47,047 nucleotides of DNA from an uncultured Pseudobutyrivibrio sp. (GTDB taxonomy: Bacteria; Bacillota; Clostridia; Lachnospirales; Lachnospiraceae): the NCBI GenBank assembly GCA_946403965.1, contig CAMJBT010000023.1, forward strand, positions 1 through 47,047, in the 5' to 3' direction. Below the pieces are notes generated by a model. That model made no database searches. It was not told the DNA's origin and saw only the letters and a program-made list of their open reading frames with translations. The position numbers and the translations under genes were made by a program. Of the stretch, positions 1-8,583 are shown one piece after another. Within the stretch, counting starts at the first letter, position 1. The number at the start of each line of letters is the position of its first letter.

Positions 1-877
1 CCATGATTGCACCATGCTTGTTGATAAGCTCTTCCATGAAATAGCTTCTCTTAAGAGTCTGATAGAATACTTCCTCTGTAAAGTCAGTAGCAGAACCTTT
101 GAAGTTCCAATCATCCTCTGTCTCAGGAAGTGTGTAATAGTGAAGTGAAAGACCATCCATGTGTCCATGAAAATGCTCTGGTGTATGATCAAAACATGTA
201 TCAAGGACTTCCTTTGTCCAATGATAATCATCCACATTTGCGCCACAGCAAATCTTTGCTATTGGCTTGTTTCCATTATAATTTCTCACATATGTCTGAT
301 AGCGACGATACTCGTCTGCGTAATGCTGAGGGCGCATATTTCCGCCACATCCCCAGTTTTCATTACCAACGCCCAGATAATCAACTACCCATGGCTCTTC
401 GTGACCATTTTTCTTTCGAAGATCAGCCATTGGTGATACACCATTGAATGTCATGTACTCTACCCATTCGCTCATTTCACGAACTGTACCTGAACCTAAA
501 TTCGCATTTACGTATGTCTTACATCCAAGCTGACGGCAAAGTTCAAAAAACTCGTGAGTACCAAAGCTGTTGTCTTCTACTACTCCGCCCCAATGGGTGT
601 TAATCATCTTCTTACGATTTTCCTTTGGTCCAATTCCATCCATCCAATGATACTCATCTGCAAAGCATCCACCAGGCCAGCGAAGAACTGGAACCTTCAT
701 TTCCTTGAGGGCTTCTACCACATCAGTACGCATTCCATTTACATTTGGAATATCGCTGTTTTCACCTACGTAAAGTCCCTCGTAAATACACCTTCCTAAA
801 TGTTCTGAAAAGTGACCATAGATTTCAGGAGCTATGGTATTCTTTTTATTTTCGTTGTTAATAACTAGTTTTGCCAT
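1..877 (-). CDS. abfA: GH51 alpha-L-arabinofuranosidase (3' part outside window)
   Basis: The reverse strand reads 292 codons from an ATG at 877 and stays open to the left edge, so the C-terminal part is missing. An AGGAG ribosome binding site lies just upstream of the ATG. The N-terminus (AKLVINN, then [19 protein letters not shown]) and the block [15 protein letters not shown] are typical of family 51 arabinofuranosidases. The Glu of GNEN (about residue 173) is the expected acid/base, and the nucleophile Glu would lie beyond the edge. There is no signal peptide, so the enzyme should act in the cytoplasm, removing terminal arabinose from imported arabino-oligosaccharides. It is the last visible gene of an operon with an ABC sugar importer, 27 bp after the second permease. 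Family assignment is firm; the exact linkage specificity is inferred. Confidence 0.93.
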   Translation of the reverse strand, partial: MAKLVINNENKKNTIAPEIYGHFSEHLGRCIYEGLYVGENSDIPNVNGMRTDVVEALKEMKVPVLRWPGGCFADEYHWMDGIGPKENRKKMINTHWGGVVEDNSFGTHEFFELCRQLGCKTYVNANLGSGTVREMSEWVEYMTFNGVSPMADLRKKNGHEEPWVVDYLGVGNENWGCGGNMRPQHYADEYRRYQTYVRNYNGNKPIAKICCGANVDDYHWTKEVLDTCFDHTPEHFHGHMDGLSLHYYTLPETEDDWNFKGSATDFTEEVFYQTLKRSYFMEELINKHGAIM

Positions 878-904
878 TATTCTTCTCCTTTAATAATTAT
901 CTCC

Positions 905-1774
905 TTATCCTTTTACCGCTCCTGCTGTCATTCCGTCAATAATATATCTGTTAAAGATTAAGAAAATGACCAATATTGGTAAAATTCCAAACATCGAACC
1001 GGCAATAAGAACATCATAATTGTTGCCATAAGGAGTAAGAAGTGTATTCAGTCCGATTGGAAGTGTAAACTTTTCTGCTCCCTTTAGTACAAGTAGTGGC
1101 CAGAGAATTGCATTCCAGCTACCCATTGCACAAAGAATACCCATAGATGCAAAGGCTGGCTTTGCTAAAGGTAATATAATTCGTACAGATATACTGTACT
1201 CATTGCAACCATCAATACGTGCTGCATCAAGCAAATCTTTTGGTAAACCTGATAGATACTGCTTGAAGAAGAAAATAGTTGAGGCTCCGCAGAGTCCTAT
1301 AATAATCACACCTGTGTAAGTATCAATCAGCTTAAATGCAATTATTTCCTTGTAAAGTGGTAACATCAATATTTCAAATGGAACCATCATTGTTGCAAGT
1401 ACAATTGTAAATAAAAGATTCTTAAATCTAAAATCGTACATTGTAAGACCATAGGCAACGAAATAGCAAATTAAAAGCGTAAGTACTACAGAAACAATTG
1501 TGATAATAAGCGAATTCTTATACCACATAAAATATTTCTGGCTATCTGCATTTCCACTGAAAAGATATACATAGTTGTCAAGATTCATAGTCTTTATATT
1601 CAAATCAATAGAAAGACCTCTACGAATAAGCTGTGTACCAGGTCTGAAGGAAGCTAAAAGTCCTGCAAACACTGGAAATACTATTATCAAAGAAAGGATT
1701 AAAAAGAATCCTGTTCCAAGTACTGTACCGACTCTTCTTTGAGGAGTGGAAGCCATAGTTTTCTGCTTTGCCAT
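905..1774 (-). CDS. ABC sugar transporter permease, MalG/AraQ type
   Basis: This inner-membrane permease of a CUT1-type carbohydrate importer has about 289 residues. I chose the ATG at 1774 because a strong AAGGAGGTGG site precedes it; a longer frame to 1840 would run into the upstream gene. The protein has about six hydrophobic segments and the permease EAA-loop signature DAARIDGCNEYSISVRIILP near residue 185, which contacts the ATPase. It ends with the usual IIDGMTAGAVKG tail of MalG homologues. It starts one base after the stop of the other permease, so the two are translationally linked. Its place between the binding protein and a GH51 enzyme suggests arabino-oligosaccharides as substrate (inference). 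Confidence 0.93.
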   Translation of the reverse strand: MAKQKTMASTPQRRVGTVLGTGFFLILSLIIVFPVFAGLLASFRPGTQLIRRGLSIDLNIKTMNLDNYVYLFSGNADSQKYFMWYKNSLIITIVSVVLTLLICYFVAYGLTMYDFRFKNLLFTIVLATMMVPFEILMLPLYKEIIAFKLIDTYTGVIIIGLCGASTIFFFKQYLSGLPKDLLDAARIDGCNEYSISVRIILPLAKPAFASMGILCAMGSWNAILWPLLVLKGAEKFTLPIGLNTLLTPYGNNYDVLIAGSMFGILPILVIFLIFNRYIIDGMTAGAVKG

Positions 1775-1775
1775 A

Positions 1776-2672
1776 TTATTCCACCTCCTTCTTAAATGTT
1801 CCATTAAAGATAAGCTGTGCAAAGTTAATGATAAGTGCAACTACAAGAAGTACAACACCAACAGCACAAGCATATCCCATATCATTCTTCTCAATACCAC
1901 GCTTGTACAAGTATCCTACGATTGTAAGACCAATGTTGTTTGGTGATGAATTTCCTGCCCATAACATATATGACTCAAGGAACATTGAAAGTCCGGCATA
2001 TACTGAAATAGTAAGTACATATACTGTAGTAGGCTTTAAAAGAGGTAAAGTTACAAATCTAAACTTCTGCCATCCTGAAGCACCATCAATATCTGCTGCT
2101 TCATATAAAGATGAATCAATCGACTTTAATCCAGAAAGGAAATAAAGCATATTTACTCCAGTCCATCTCCAGCAGGCAACAATCAAAAGTGCAAGCATAC
2201 CTGACCAGCCCATCTTCAACCACTTATATGTTCCAAGGCCAAGGAATGAAGATATAATATTCATCTGACCTGTTGTGTACTCTGTAAACATAAGTCTGAA
2301 TAATGTACCAGAAATTACAACTGAAGTAAGAGCTGGCATATAAAGTACAGCCTTCCAAACGCCCTTTGCTTTAACTAAGTGACTATCCATAAGAACAGCA
2401 AAAAGCATTGGGAATGGGATAAGCAATACTAATGTAAAGAACATATATTTCACACTGTTAAAGACTGCAATATGAAATACATTGTCTTTTAAAAGCTTTG
2501 CATAATTAGCAAATCCAATCCATTCTGAGTTGATAGCCCCAATATCCTGAAAGCTCATTGTAACTGCAGTAATCAGTGGGTATACCCAGAAAAAGAAAAA
2601 ACTAAGAATGAAAGGCACTACAAAAACGTATGGTGCTACTTTCTGAGAATAAATAATTTTCTTAAAACTCAT
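1776..2672 (-). CDS. ABC sugar transporter permease, MalF/AraP type
   Basis: This is the partner permease of the importer, about 298 residues with six predicted membrane segments. The loop signature EAADIDGASGWQKFRFVTLP is near residue 191. I place the start at the ATG at 2672 (MSFKKIIYS). A longer frame back to 2747 would translate straight through a strong GC hairpin at 2702-2728 that looks like an attenuator, so the longer start is less likely. The site before 2672 is a weak, A-rich AAAAAAGGA, which fits lower expression than the binding protein. Function follows from family and position; arabino-oligosaccharide specificity is inferred from the neighbouring GH51 and GH43 genes. Confidence 0.9.
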   Translation of the reverse strand: MSFKKIIYSQKVAPYVFVVPFILSFFFFWVYPLITAVTMSFQDIGAINSEWIGFANYAKLLKDNVFHIAVFNSVKYMFFTLVLLIPFPMLFAVLMDSHLVKAKGVWKAVLYMPALTSVVISGTLFRLMFTEYTTGQMNIISSFLGLGTYKWLKMGWSGMLALLIVACWRWTGVNMLYFLSGLKSIDSSLYEAADIDGASGWQKFRFVTLPLLKPTTVYVLTISVYAGLSMFLESYMLWAGNSSPNNIGLTIVGYLYKRGIEKNDMGYACAVGVVLLVVALIINFAQLIFNGTFKKEVE

Positions 2673-2701
2673 AGTATTTACTTTTTTATCCTTTTTTAAA
2701 A

Positions 2702-2728
2702 GGGATGCCTGCCCTTTGGCAGGCACCC
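2702..2728 (-). terminator. Intercistronic hairpin, probable partial terminator
   Basis: TGCCTGCC (2706-2713) and GGCAGGCA (2718-2725) pair perfectly around a four-base loop, extended by GGG/CCC outside a one-base bulge. On the transcribed minus strand it is followed by a short run of four T. It sits between the binding-protein gene and the first permease, where partial termination would give more binding protein than permease, a layout known from many sugar ABC operons. Confidence 0.7.
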
Positions 2729-2750
2729 CAGAATAGTTAATATCCATAAA

Positions 2751-4169
2751 TTATTGCTCCATATCTACTGCATCCTGACACTCTTTAAGTGCATCATCTA
2801 CAGAATAATCAGGATCCTCAAGAACCTCATTGAGAGTTGTTGTACACATGTATTCATTGATTGTTGGACTGATAGATACAACAGAAATCTTTCCAATATT
2901 ATCCATTCCAATATCATTTAATACATCATATGGATAGTTGATAAAGAATTTGTTGTACTGGTTGTTGTCATCATGTGCAAATGCGTCATCGCTCCAAAGA
3001 GCTGCATTACATACATCAAAACCAAGTGTATCCCAGATATGCTGCTCACCTTCTGGAGACATCTTTGCCCAGCATGTAAACTCAGCTGCAAGATCCTTGT
3101 TTGCTGACTGCTGTGTAACAACTGAACCTGTACCACCAATACCTACAGAGCACTTCTGTCCCTCCTTAAATACAGGACATTTAGCAATATACCAATTTCC
3201 TGACTCCTCTGGCATGTAGTTTGTAAAACGTGACATATACCACATTGCCTTAGGGAATGAAACGATATTTCTATCCATGATGTTCTGGAAACCAGCTTCA
3301 AGATCAACATGTCCATCTGGAGATACTTCAGCGAAACCATCCTTCAACCAGCTCTGCTGCATCTCAAGCATTGTCTTTACTGAATCAAGCTGCACATTTG
3401 CCTTCTTGTCAAAACCGCCTGTCCAGTCATCTCCGTTCTCAGCCATTGCAAGCCAGAGCCAATCTGTTCCGCCTGTATCAACTGAAGTAAAGTATTTTGT
3501 ATCATCTCCAAGTGCTGTAAGATACTCTTTTCCAAGAGCCTCATAATCGCTCCATGTCTTAACAGCATCAATTTTTGCAATTGTCTCATCCTGTGAAAGA
3601 CCCATAGCTTCTGACATTGCAGCTACGTTATAGTACATTACTGTTGCACCTACATGATATGGTGCACCGTAGTAGTTTCCATCTGAACCCTGGTATGTCT
3701 CCATACGAGAAGTAACCATTGTGTCAAGATAGTCTTTTGCAAAATCATTAAGTGGAACAAGCCACTGATCAAGACCTTCAACTACGTTTGGGAACTGACC
3801 AACTTCTACATCACAGATATCAGGAGCACCTGTGCCAGCTTCAAGAGCTGTAAGAAGTTTTGTATGCATATCTCCATAAGGATATGTGGTACAAGTAATT
3901 TCGATTGTATTGTCTGGGTGTTGTTTGTTCCACTCCTCAGCCATAACACCATAGTGTTGACCGTGAAGCTCTACGAATGTCCACATTTCAAGGTGTGTTC
4001 CGTTTGGATCACCAAATGTGTTTGTAACAACTTCTGATTCAGCAGACTCTTCTGCTTCCTCTGCTGCATCTGGATCAACTCCTCCCTCAGATGCTGCGCC
4101 CCCACAACCAACAAACATGCCAGCTGCCATTGATGTGCAAAGTAATGCACTAAGCAATTTTTTCTTCAT
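2751..4169 (-). CDS. ABC transporter sugar-binding lipoprotein
   Basis: This extracellular solute-binding protein of the CUT1 family has about 472 residues. The start at 4169 has a strong AAGGAGGAGAAG site; the upstream extension has none. Residues 1-21 form a lipoprotein signal peptide ending in GMFVGC, so Cys22 should be lipidated. An acidic, low-complexity linker (EEAEESAESE) follows, then a type 1 sugar-binding fold with the usual sequence WTFVELHGQHYGVMAEEWN near its start. It is the first gene of the operon with two permeases and a GH51 arabinofuranosidase, and is divergent from an ArsR-type regulator. The likely ligand is arabino-oligosaccharide (inference from context). No ATPase gene is present next to it. 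Confidence 0.94.
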   Translation of the reverse strand: MKKKLLSALLCTSMAAGMFVGCGGAASEGGVDPDAAEEAEESAESEVVTNTFGDPNGTHLEMWTFVELHGQHYGVMAEEWNKQHPDNTIEITCTTYPYGDMHTKLLTALEAGTGAPDICDVEVGQFPNVVEGLDQWLVPLNDFAKDYLDTMVTSRMETYQGSDGNYYGAPYHVGATVMYYNVAAMSEAMGLSQDETIAKIDAVKTWSDYEALGKEYLTALGDDTKYFTSVDTGGTDWLWLAMAENGDDWTGGFDKKANVQLDSVKTMLEMQQSWLKDGFAEVSPDGHVDLEAGFQNIMDRNIVSFPKAMWYMSRFTNYMPEESGNWYIAKCPVFKEGQKCSVGIGGTGSVVTQQSANKDLAAEFTCWAKMSPEGEQHIWDTLGFDVCNAALWSDDAFAHDDNNQYNKFFINYPYDVLNDIGMDNIGKISVVSISPTINEYMCTTTLNEVLEDPDYSVDDALKECQDAVDMEQ

Positions 4170-4245
4170 TCTTCTCCTCCTTATTCTATAAAAGAAAATG
4201 TTTTCGCCTGGTTTCCAAATACACCGTATCAAACCGAGGCTTGTT

Positions 4246-4473
4246 AGTTTAGATTTTGGTGTCTCTGTGAAACTTAATAACGATTATGATATTATTATAA
4301 GGCGATAGTTTCTTAAGTCAATATTTATTTTAGTTTTTTCTAAACTATTTTGATTATTCTTTTATTATTTACAATTTGGTTACATTCTTTTTGTTAATTT
4401 TTACCAATTCTATCATTTATACCCCATTATACTTGATATTATTCACACATTAGTTAACCATAGACTAAACTAT
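4246..4473. promoter_or_regulatory. Repeated AGTTTAG/CTAAACT elements in divergent control region
   Basis: The heptamer occurs three times in the intergenic region between the importer and the regulator: AGTTTAG at 4246-4252, CTAAACT at 4340-4346 (inside an inverted repeat TTTAG-6-CTAAA) and CTAAACTAT at 4465-4473 (paired with TTAGT at 4450-4454). The positions flank both proposed promoters, as expected for operators of the adjacent regulator. The 4170-4577 gap holds these, two promoters and no gene. Confidence 0.4.
4294..4321 (-). promoter_or_regulatory. Putative sigma-A promoter for the ABC/GH51 operon
   Basis: On the minus strand, TTGACT (4316-4321) and a consensus TATAAT (4294-4299) are 16 bp apart. 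Transcription would start near 4287 and give a leader of about 118 nt before the binding-protein ATG. The leader also holds a short perfect palindrome, GAAAATGTTTTC (4194-4205), that could be an operator. Confidence 0.6.
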
Positions 4474-4496
4474 TATATTGATATCGGCCATATATA

Positions 4497-4525
4497 TTGA
4501 CATGACTAATCAATAAATTTATAAT
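4497..4525 (+). promoter_or_regulatory. Consensus sigma-A promoter for ArsR-type regulator
   Basis: A perfect TTGACA (4497-4502) and a perfect TATAAT (4520-4525) are separated by exactly 17 bp. The start site would lie near 4532, about 46 nt before the regulator ATG at 4578. Confidence 0.85.
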
Positions 4526-4577
4526 TATATGAACTAATTTATTAATAGTAAAATATTACATAAGAAGGAGCACAACA

Positions 4578-5498
4578 ATGATTCATATCACTTCTCTGGA
4601 CGAAGGACTAGAATTATTTAAAGCCCTAGGCTCGGACGTGCGTATCCAGATACTCAATATCTTATTAGAAAACGATCGAATGAGTATGAATCAGTTAGCC
4701 ACACAACTCAACTTAAGCAACGGTGCACTGACTGGTCATATCAAAAAATTAGAAGAATGTGGGCTTATCTCCACTTCCAATGAATCTGCAAGTCATGGCA
4801 ATTCCAAAATTTGCTCTGTAATTCAAGACAAAATAGTTGTAGAAATAAATAAACCTGAAGACTTAGCCAATGTATTTACTACAGATATCAAAGTTGGTCA
4901 GTTTTCAAATTATGAAATCTGTCCTACCTGTGGTCTTGCCAACAGTTCAAGTGTTATCGGTGAAATTGACGATGCCAGATACTTCAGCCATCCAGATCGA
5001 TTCAACGCAGATATCATCTGGTTTACAAAGGGATATGTGGAATATTCTCTTCCAAACCTTATCCCTAGCAATAACAAAATCACTCAGATTTCCATATCAT
5101 TTGAGATTTCATCTGAGGCACCAGGCATCGATAGCAACTGGCCTTCAGACATCAGCTTTTCTCTCAACGGAACAAAGCTCGGTATGTGGACAAGCCCTGG
5201 AGATTTTGGTGGAGATATTCTTGGTATGTTCACCCCAGACTGGTGGCCACCAAACTGGAATCAATATGGTCTGCTGAAGCTTTTAGTTATCAACCGTCAC
5301 GGAACATTCATCGATGGCCTAAAAATATCAGATATTACAATAGATTCTCTAAATCTTAAGCAGGGCGCCCCTCTTGATTTCCGTATCGCTGTTGAAGACG
5401 ATGCAGAGCACATTGGAGGCGTTACCCTCTTTGGTAAGACTTTTGGAAATTACGGACAGGATATTCGTGTTAGCATGAATTACACCCCTATAAATTAA
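4578..5498 (+). CDS. ArsR-type HTH regulator with large C-terminal sensor domain
   Basis: The protein has 306 residues; the start has an AAGGAG site 9 nt upstream. Residues about 8-80 form a winged helix of the ArsR type (FKALGSDVRIQILNILLE, then NLSNGALTGHIKKLEECGLI). After a short linker comes a CPTCG motif, and then a beta-rich region of about 170 residues that is rich in Trp and Pro (for example PDWWPPNW), unlike normal ArsR proteins, which end near residue 110. I do not know the name of this domain. It could bind a sugar or another small molecule. The gene diverges from the arabinose-type ABC operon and precedes the GH43 operon, so it probably controls arabinan use (inference). Confidence 0.8.
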   Translation: MIHITSLDEGLELFKALGSDVRIQILNILLENDRMSMNQLATQLNLSNGALTGHIKKLEECGLISTSNESASHGNSKICSVIQDKIVVEINKPEDLANVFTTDIKVGQFSNYEICPTCGLANSSSVIGEIDDARYFSHPDRFNADIIWFTKGYVEYSLPNLIPSNNKITQISISFEISSEAPGIDSNWPSDISFSLNGTKLGMWTSPGDFGGDILGMFTPDWWPPNWNQYGLLKLLVINRHGTFIDGLKISDITIDSLNLKQGAPLDFRIAVEDDAEHIGGVTLFGKTFGNYGQDIRVSMNYTPIN

Positions 5499-5502
5499 AA
5501 TA

Positions 5503-5532
5503 ATGAAGCATGTAAAAATGAAGCATGTAAAA
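5503..5532. repeat. 15-bp tandem duplication
   Basis: ATGAAGCATGTAAAA occurs twice head to tail (5503-5517 and 5518-5532) just after the regulator stop codon and immediately before the terminator. It looks like a simple local duplication. Confidence 0.8.
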
Positions 5533-5563
5533 AAGCGATTAGCATAAATGCTAGTCGCTTTTT
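5531..5563. terminator. Bidirectional terminator
   Basis: AAAAGCGATTAGCAT and ATGCTAGTCGCTTTT form an 11-bp stem (one G-T pair) around a two-base gap, flanked by A and T runs. It can end transcription of the regulator on the plus strand and of the GH43 operon on the minus strand. Confidence 0.85.
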
Positions 5564-5576
5564 GAATGCGTTGATT

Positions 5577-5825
5577 TTACCATTTCTTATTTGGACAATG
5601 ACTTACCTTCGCCGATGCCCTAAGCTCCACATAACATCCGCATGCCATGCAGGTTCCTGCATTTAATTTTTCACATTCCTTACAAACTGATAAGCGACCC
5701 TCGTATTCCTGGTCGCTTACCATATCCTCAGCCTTTAAGGCAGATTTGTACTTTTCAATCATTGCAGTGTCTGCATCAATCATATCTCTAAGCAAACATC
5801 TGGTACATACTCTGTTATCAATCAT
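5577..5825 (-). CDS. Small Cys-rich protein (DUF6171-like)
   Basis: This is an 82-residue protein. The ATG at 5825 overlaps the stop of the upstream GH43 gene (ATGATTGA arrangement), which suggests translational coupling; an ATG at 5846 is also in frame. It carries four CxxC-type or related Cys pairs: CTRC, CKEC, CMAC with a following C, and a final C near the end (HCPNKKW). The pattern is that of a small zinc-ribbon-like protein. I recognise it as resembling DUF6171 proteins, whose role is unknown. It is the last gene of the arabinanase operon and has no obvious link to arabinan use. Confidence 0.75.
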   Translation of the reverse strand: MIDNRVCTRCLLRDMIDADTAMIEKYKSALKAEDMVSDQEYEGRLSVCKECEKLNAGTCMACGCYVELRASAKVSHCPNKKW

Positions 5826-6765
5826 ACTTAAAACTAGGTTTTCCATTTTCAAATCCAAACTTCATAAGCATAGCATGACGATTTGGATTATAAAGTGGAT
5901 CTCCTACAATCTCCGTTTCTGTTCTGGCGTGATAAACCAAAATATCATTTCCTTCTTCATCCATAGTAAATGAATTGTGACCTGGTCCATACACAACATG
6001 CTCAGTAGAGGAAGCAAGAACAGGATAACGCTCCTTCTTCCATGAAAGAGGATCTAATAAATCGCTATCTTCATCAGCTGTAAGCATGCCCATGCAATAA
6101 TTAATTCCAGTATCACTTGCAGAATAGGTCATGAAAATCTTGCCATTCCGCTTCAAAATGGCAGGCCCTTCATTCACCCAGAAACCATATCGTTCCCAAT
6201 CATAATCAGGTGTTGTAAGGAGCACTTGGTCAGTTGCAAGTGTATAGCCATTTTCCATACGAGCAATATAAAGGTTTGAAATTTGTTTTCCAACACCAGT
6301 CTTCTCTGCCCAAATATAATACCACTGTCCTTTGTTTTCAAAAACAGTTGCATCTAACGAGAATGATTCAAAAGAGAATTCATCTGTTGTTGCTCTTGTC
6401 ATCTTTCCTTTTTCTATCCAAGGGTCCTTCATTGGATCATTCCCCTGGCATTCAAGCACGTAAGGACGAATTTTCCAGATATCCTCCATCTCGCCTCCAG
6501 CATAATAAATATACCATTTACCAAAAAGGAAATGAATCTCTGGAGCCCAAATATGCTTTGACATAGGTCCAGATTCATGCTTGTGCCATACTTCAAGTTC
6601 CTCAGCGTTCTTCAAACCAGCCAATGATTCGCTGCATCTAAGTACAATTTTGTCATACTCAGGAACTGAAGCTGTAAAATAATATTTACCATCTGTATGT
6701 TTGTACACGTATGGATCTGCTCGCTGTAAAATCCATGGTTTATTGTATTCAAAATTCTTGTCCAT
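5818..6765 (-). CDS. Cytoplasmic GH43 family glycosidase
   Basis: The protein has 315 residues and no signal peptide. It is a five-bladed beta-propeller GH43 enzyme. The three carboxylates of the family are visible: Asp17 in RADPYV, Asp138 in SLDATVF and Glu199 in NEGPAIL. The motifs HIWAPEIHF and YGPGHNSF are also typical. It probably acts on short arabino-oligosaccharides after import, as an alpha-L-arabinofuranosidase (inference); beta-xylosidase activity cannot be excluded from sequence alone. It starts 21 bp after the secreted GH43 gene, with a GGGAG site 13 nt upstream of the ATG, which is rather long spacing. Its last codons overlap the next small gene. Confidence 0.9.
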   Translation of the reverse strand: MDKNFEYNKPWILQRADPYVYKHTDGKYYFTASVPEYDKIVLRCSESLAGLKNAEELEVWHKHESGPMSKHIWAPEIHFLFGKWYIYYAGGEMEDIWKIRPYVLECQGNDPMKDPWIEKGKMTRATTDEFSFESFSLDATVFENKGQWYYIWAEKTGVGKQISNLYIARMENGYTLATDQVLLTTPDYDWERYGFWVNEGPAILKRNGKIFMTYSASDTGINYCMGMLTADEDSDLLDPLSWKKERYPVLASSTEHVVYGPGHNSFTMDEEGNDILVYHARTETEIVGDPLYNPNRHAMLMKFGFENGKPSFKYD

Positions 6766-6786
6766 ATATATTAAAAATCTCCCATA

Positions 6787-8319
6787 TTAATCATTTAAAT
6801 ATTTAACTCCCCAAATGGATGTATTGTTTCCTACGGCAGAGAAAGACATTACATCTGTACCTGCCTCATCTTTCATCTGGCAAAATACACCACTATACTC
6901 CTGTCCATCTAAAGTGATATTCATATAATAGGTACCATCCTTCATTTCCCAATTGCCGCTGATTTCCTCACCGTCACAGCTTCCATCCTTATTCAAATAA
7001 ACAATAAAAGGATTTGCTATTTCACTGGAAATGTCGGTGCCCTGATTAACTACAAAATATCGACCTACCACTTGGGATTTGTCATAGCCTGTATCAGAAA
7101 CAATTTCGCCTTGCGTCTGGTAAGGAAGCTCGCACGGCCAGCCCTCTTCATTCATAAGCATCTGATGCACTCTTGGAGAATGTCCCTCTCCACCATCATT
7201 AAAGCGGGTATGATACACAATATATTCCCTGCCATCAGTATCTACAAAAGCCGAATTGTGACCAGTGGCCATGTAAGCTTTTTCAAGACTCGGAAGCTTG
7301 TAGTTTCCAGAAAGCTTCAACCCAAAATTCTGATGTTGGGCACTCTTTTCAGGATAAGCTTCATTCATATCAACGTAATTTCCATCCACTTCCTTGGAAC
7401 GAAATACACGCATCTGATATCCACCATTGCTGGTAAGACCGCCATAGCTTACAAACAAATAGTAATAATCTGTGTTGGCATCGTACATAATGTATGGACC
7501 TTCAATGGAAATATGTCCGCCACCCAAAAGCTTCTTTCCAAAATAGGCATCTATATTGTTGGCCTCATCAGCTTTTGGATGAATCACCTGGCCTGTCTCA
7601 GAATTTATTTCCAATAGATAAATTCCTCCAGACCAAGAGCCGTAGGTCATCCACATTCTGTCATCCTTGTCATAGAAAATCGTAGGATCAATGGCATTTG
7701 GATAATCCTCATAGTTGTATGCTCCACCCTTTATGTAATGTTTCTTTGCATAATCCTCATCTACATAATCAAGTACATCTGTAGAGTCTATATTTTTACC
7801 TGTAAAGCCTGAATAGATAAGTGCCCCTTGCCATTCAAAAGGCCCCTCCGGGCTTTCGCTGGTGCCATAGCACAGGTTGGATGCATTAAAAGTACTTGTT
7901 GTACAATAATACATGTAATAGAGACCATTGGTCTTGTTGTAAATCACATCTGGAGCCCAGACATGAGTACCACCATCATCTGTTTTTATGATACTGTTTT
8001 TGCTGCCTGCATAAGCAAAGGCCTTGTCTGCCACCTGGTAGATCTGACCATAAACCGGATTTGTTTTGTTGTATCCATCTGCCACCTTCTGCCAATTTAA
8101 TAGATCAGTGCTTTTTGCGGCAGACATGTGCGAACCATAAATATAATACGTTCCATCTGCTTCAAGTATGGATGGGTCATGGACAGAAACGCCCGAAGAA
8201 ACGTTGCCTGTGGCAATGCCATCATAGGACACCGTGTAATTTTTGACTTCAGAGCCTGAGCAAGCCATAAGACCACCAGCCATAGAAATAGCTAAAACGC
8301 ATGAAGTAATTCTTTTCAT
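6787..8319 (-). CDS. Secreted GH43 endo-arabinanase lipoprotein
   Basis: The protein has 510 residues with a lipoprotein signal peptide ending GGLMAC, so Cys20 should be lipidated and the enzyme held on the outer face of the membrane. The catalytic domain resembles the Bacillus subtilis Abn2 type of endo-1,5-alpha-arabinanase: Asp48 in VHDPSI, HVWAPDVIYN, Asp211 in NAIDPTIFYD, Glu273 in SIEGPYIMYD, and TGHNSAFVDTDG with a His that binds calcium in relatives. A C-terminal domain of about 100 residues follows, as in Abn2. The start has an AGGAGGAGA site. It is first in an operon with a cytoplasmic GH43 enzyme, so arabinan would be cut outside and the fragments finished inside. Confidence 0.92.
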   Translation of the reverse strand: MKRITSCVLAISMAGGLMACSGSEVKNYTVSYDGIATGNVSSGVSVHDPSILEADGTYYIYGSHMSAAKSTDLLNWQKVADGYNKTNPVYGQIYQVADKAFAYAGSKNSIIKTDDGGTHVWAPDVIYNKTNGLYYMYYCTTSTFNASNLCYGTSESPEGPFEWQGALIYSGFTGKNIDSTDVLDYVDEDYAKKHYIKGGAYNYEDYPNAIDPTIFYDKDDRMWMTYGSWSGGIYLLEINSETGQVIHPKADEANNIDAYFGKKLLGGGHISIEGPYIMYDANTDYYYLFVSYGGLTSNGGYQMRVFRSKEVDGNYVDMNEAYPEKSAQHQNFGLKLSGNYKLPSLEKAYMATGHNSAFVDTDGREYIVYHTRFNDGGEGHSPRVHQMLMNEEGWPCELPYQTQGEIVSDTGYDKSQVVGRYFVVNQGTDISSEIANPFIVYLNKDGSCDGEEISGNWEMKDGTYYMNITLDGQEYSGVFCQMKDEAGTDVMSFSAVGNNTSIWGVKYLND

Positions 8320-8398
8320 GCATTCTCCTCCTATTTTTATTGGTCTAAAGCATCAAGCCCCTAAATAAAATTGCCTTAGATTCAAATTTTCTAGTTAG

Positions 8399-8427
8399 AA
8401 TATATCAGAATTGAGTTTGGTTTACAA
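8399..8427 (-). promoter_or_regulatory. Putative promoter of the GH43 operon
   Basis: On the minus strand TTGTAA (8422-8427) and TATATT (8399-8404) are spaced by 17 bp, giving a leader of about 70 nt before the arabinanase ATG. Confidence 0.5.
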
Positions 8428-8476
8428 CATTTATTTTAATATAATTTAAATTATTTTAATTGATATATAAAAAGCA

Positions 8477-8500
8477 CCGCCCTCCATTTCTGGAGGGCGG
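8477..8500 (-). terminator. Terminator of the large surface protein gene
   Basis: CCGCCCTCC (8477-8485) and GGAGGGCGG (8492-8500) form a perfect 9-bp stem with a six-base loop. On the minus strand it is followed by a T-rich stretch (GCTTTTTATAT), so it ends transcription coming from the surface-protein gene. Confidence 0.85.
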
Positions 8501-8583
8501 CACTTATGGGGTATTAAAAAAAGTTGAAAGTGTATGGTTTTTGTGAGCCTTTTCCTTAAGTAGCCCACAAGAAGTCATATTAT

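Noticed and set aside
2673..2747. N-terminal extension of the MalF-type permease
   Set aside because: It would be translated from within a strong hairpin and adds a non-hydrophobic, unrelated stretch; the usual MalF-type length fits the ATG at 2672.
4194..4205. Palindrome GAAAATGTTTTC as a catabolite (CcpA) site
   Set aside because: It lacks the central CG and the flanking TG/CA of the usual cre consensus; kept only as a possible operator.
7072..7617. Plus-strand open frame of 181 codons
   Set aside because: Lies wholly opposite the well-supported secreted GH43 gene and has no family motif.
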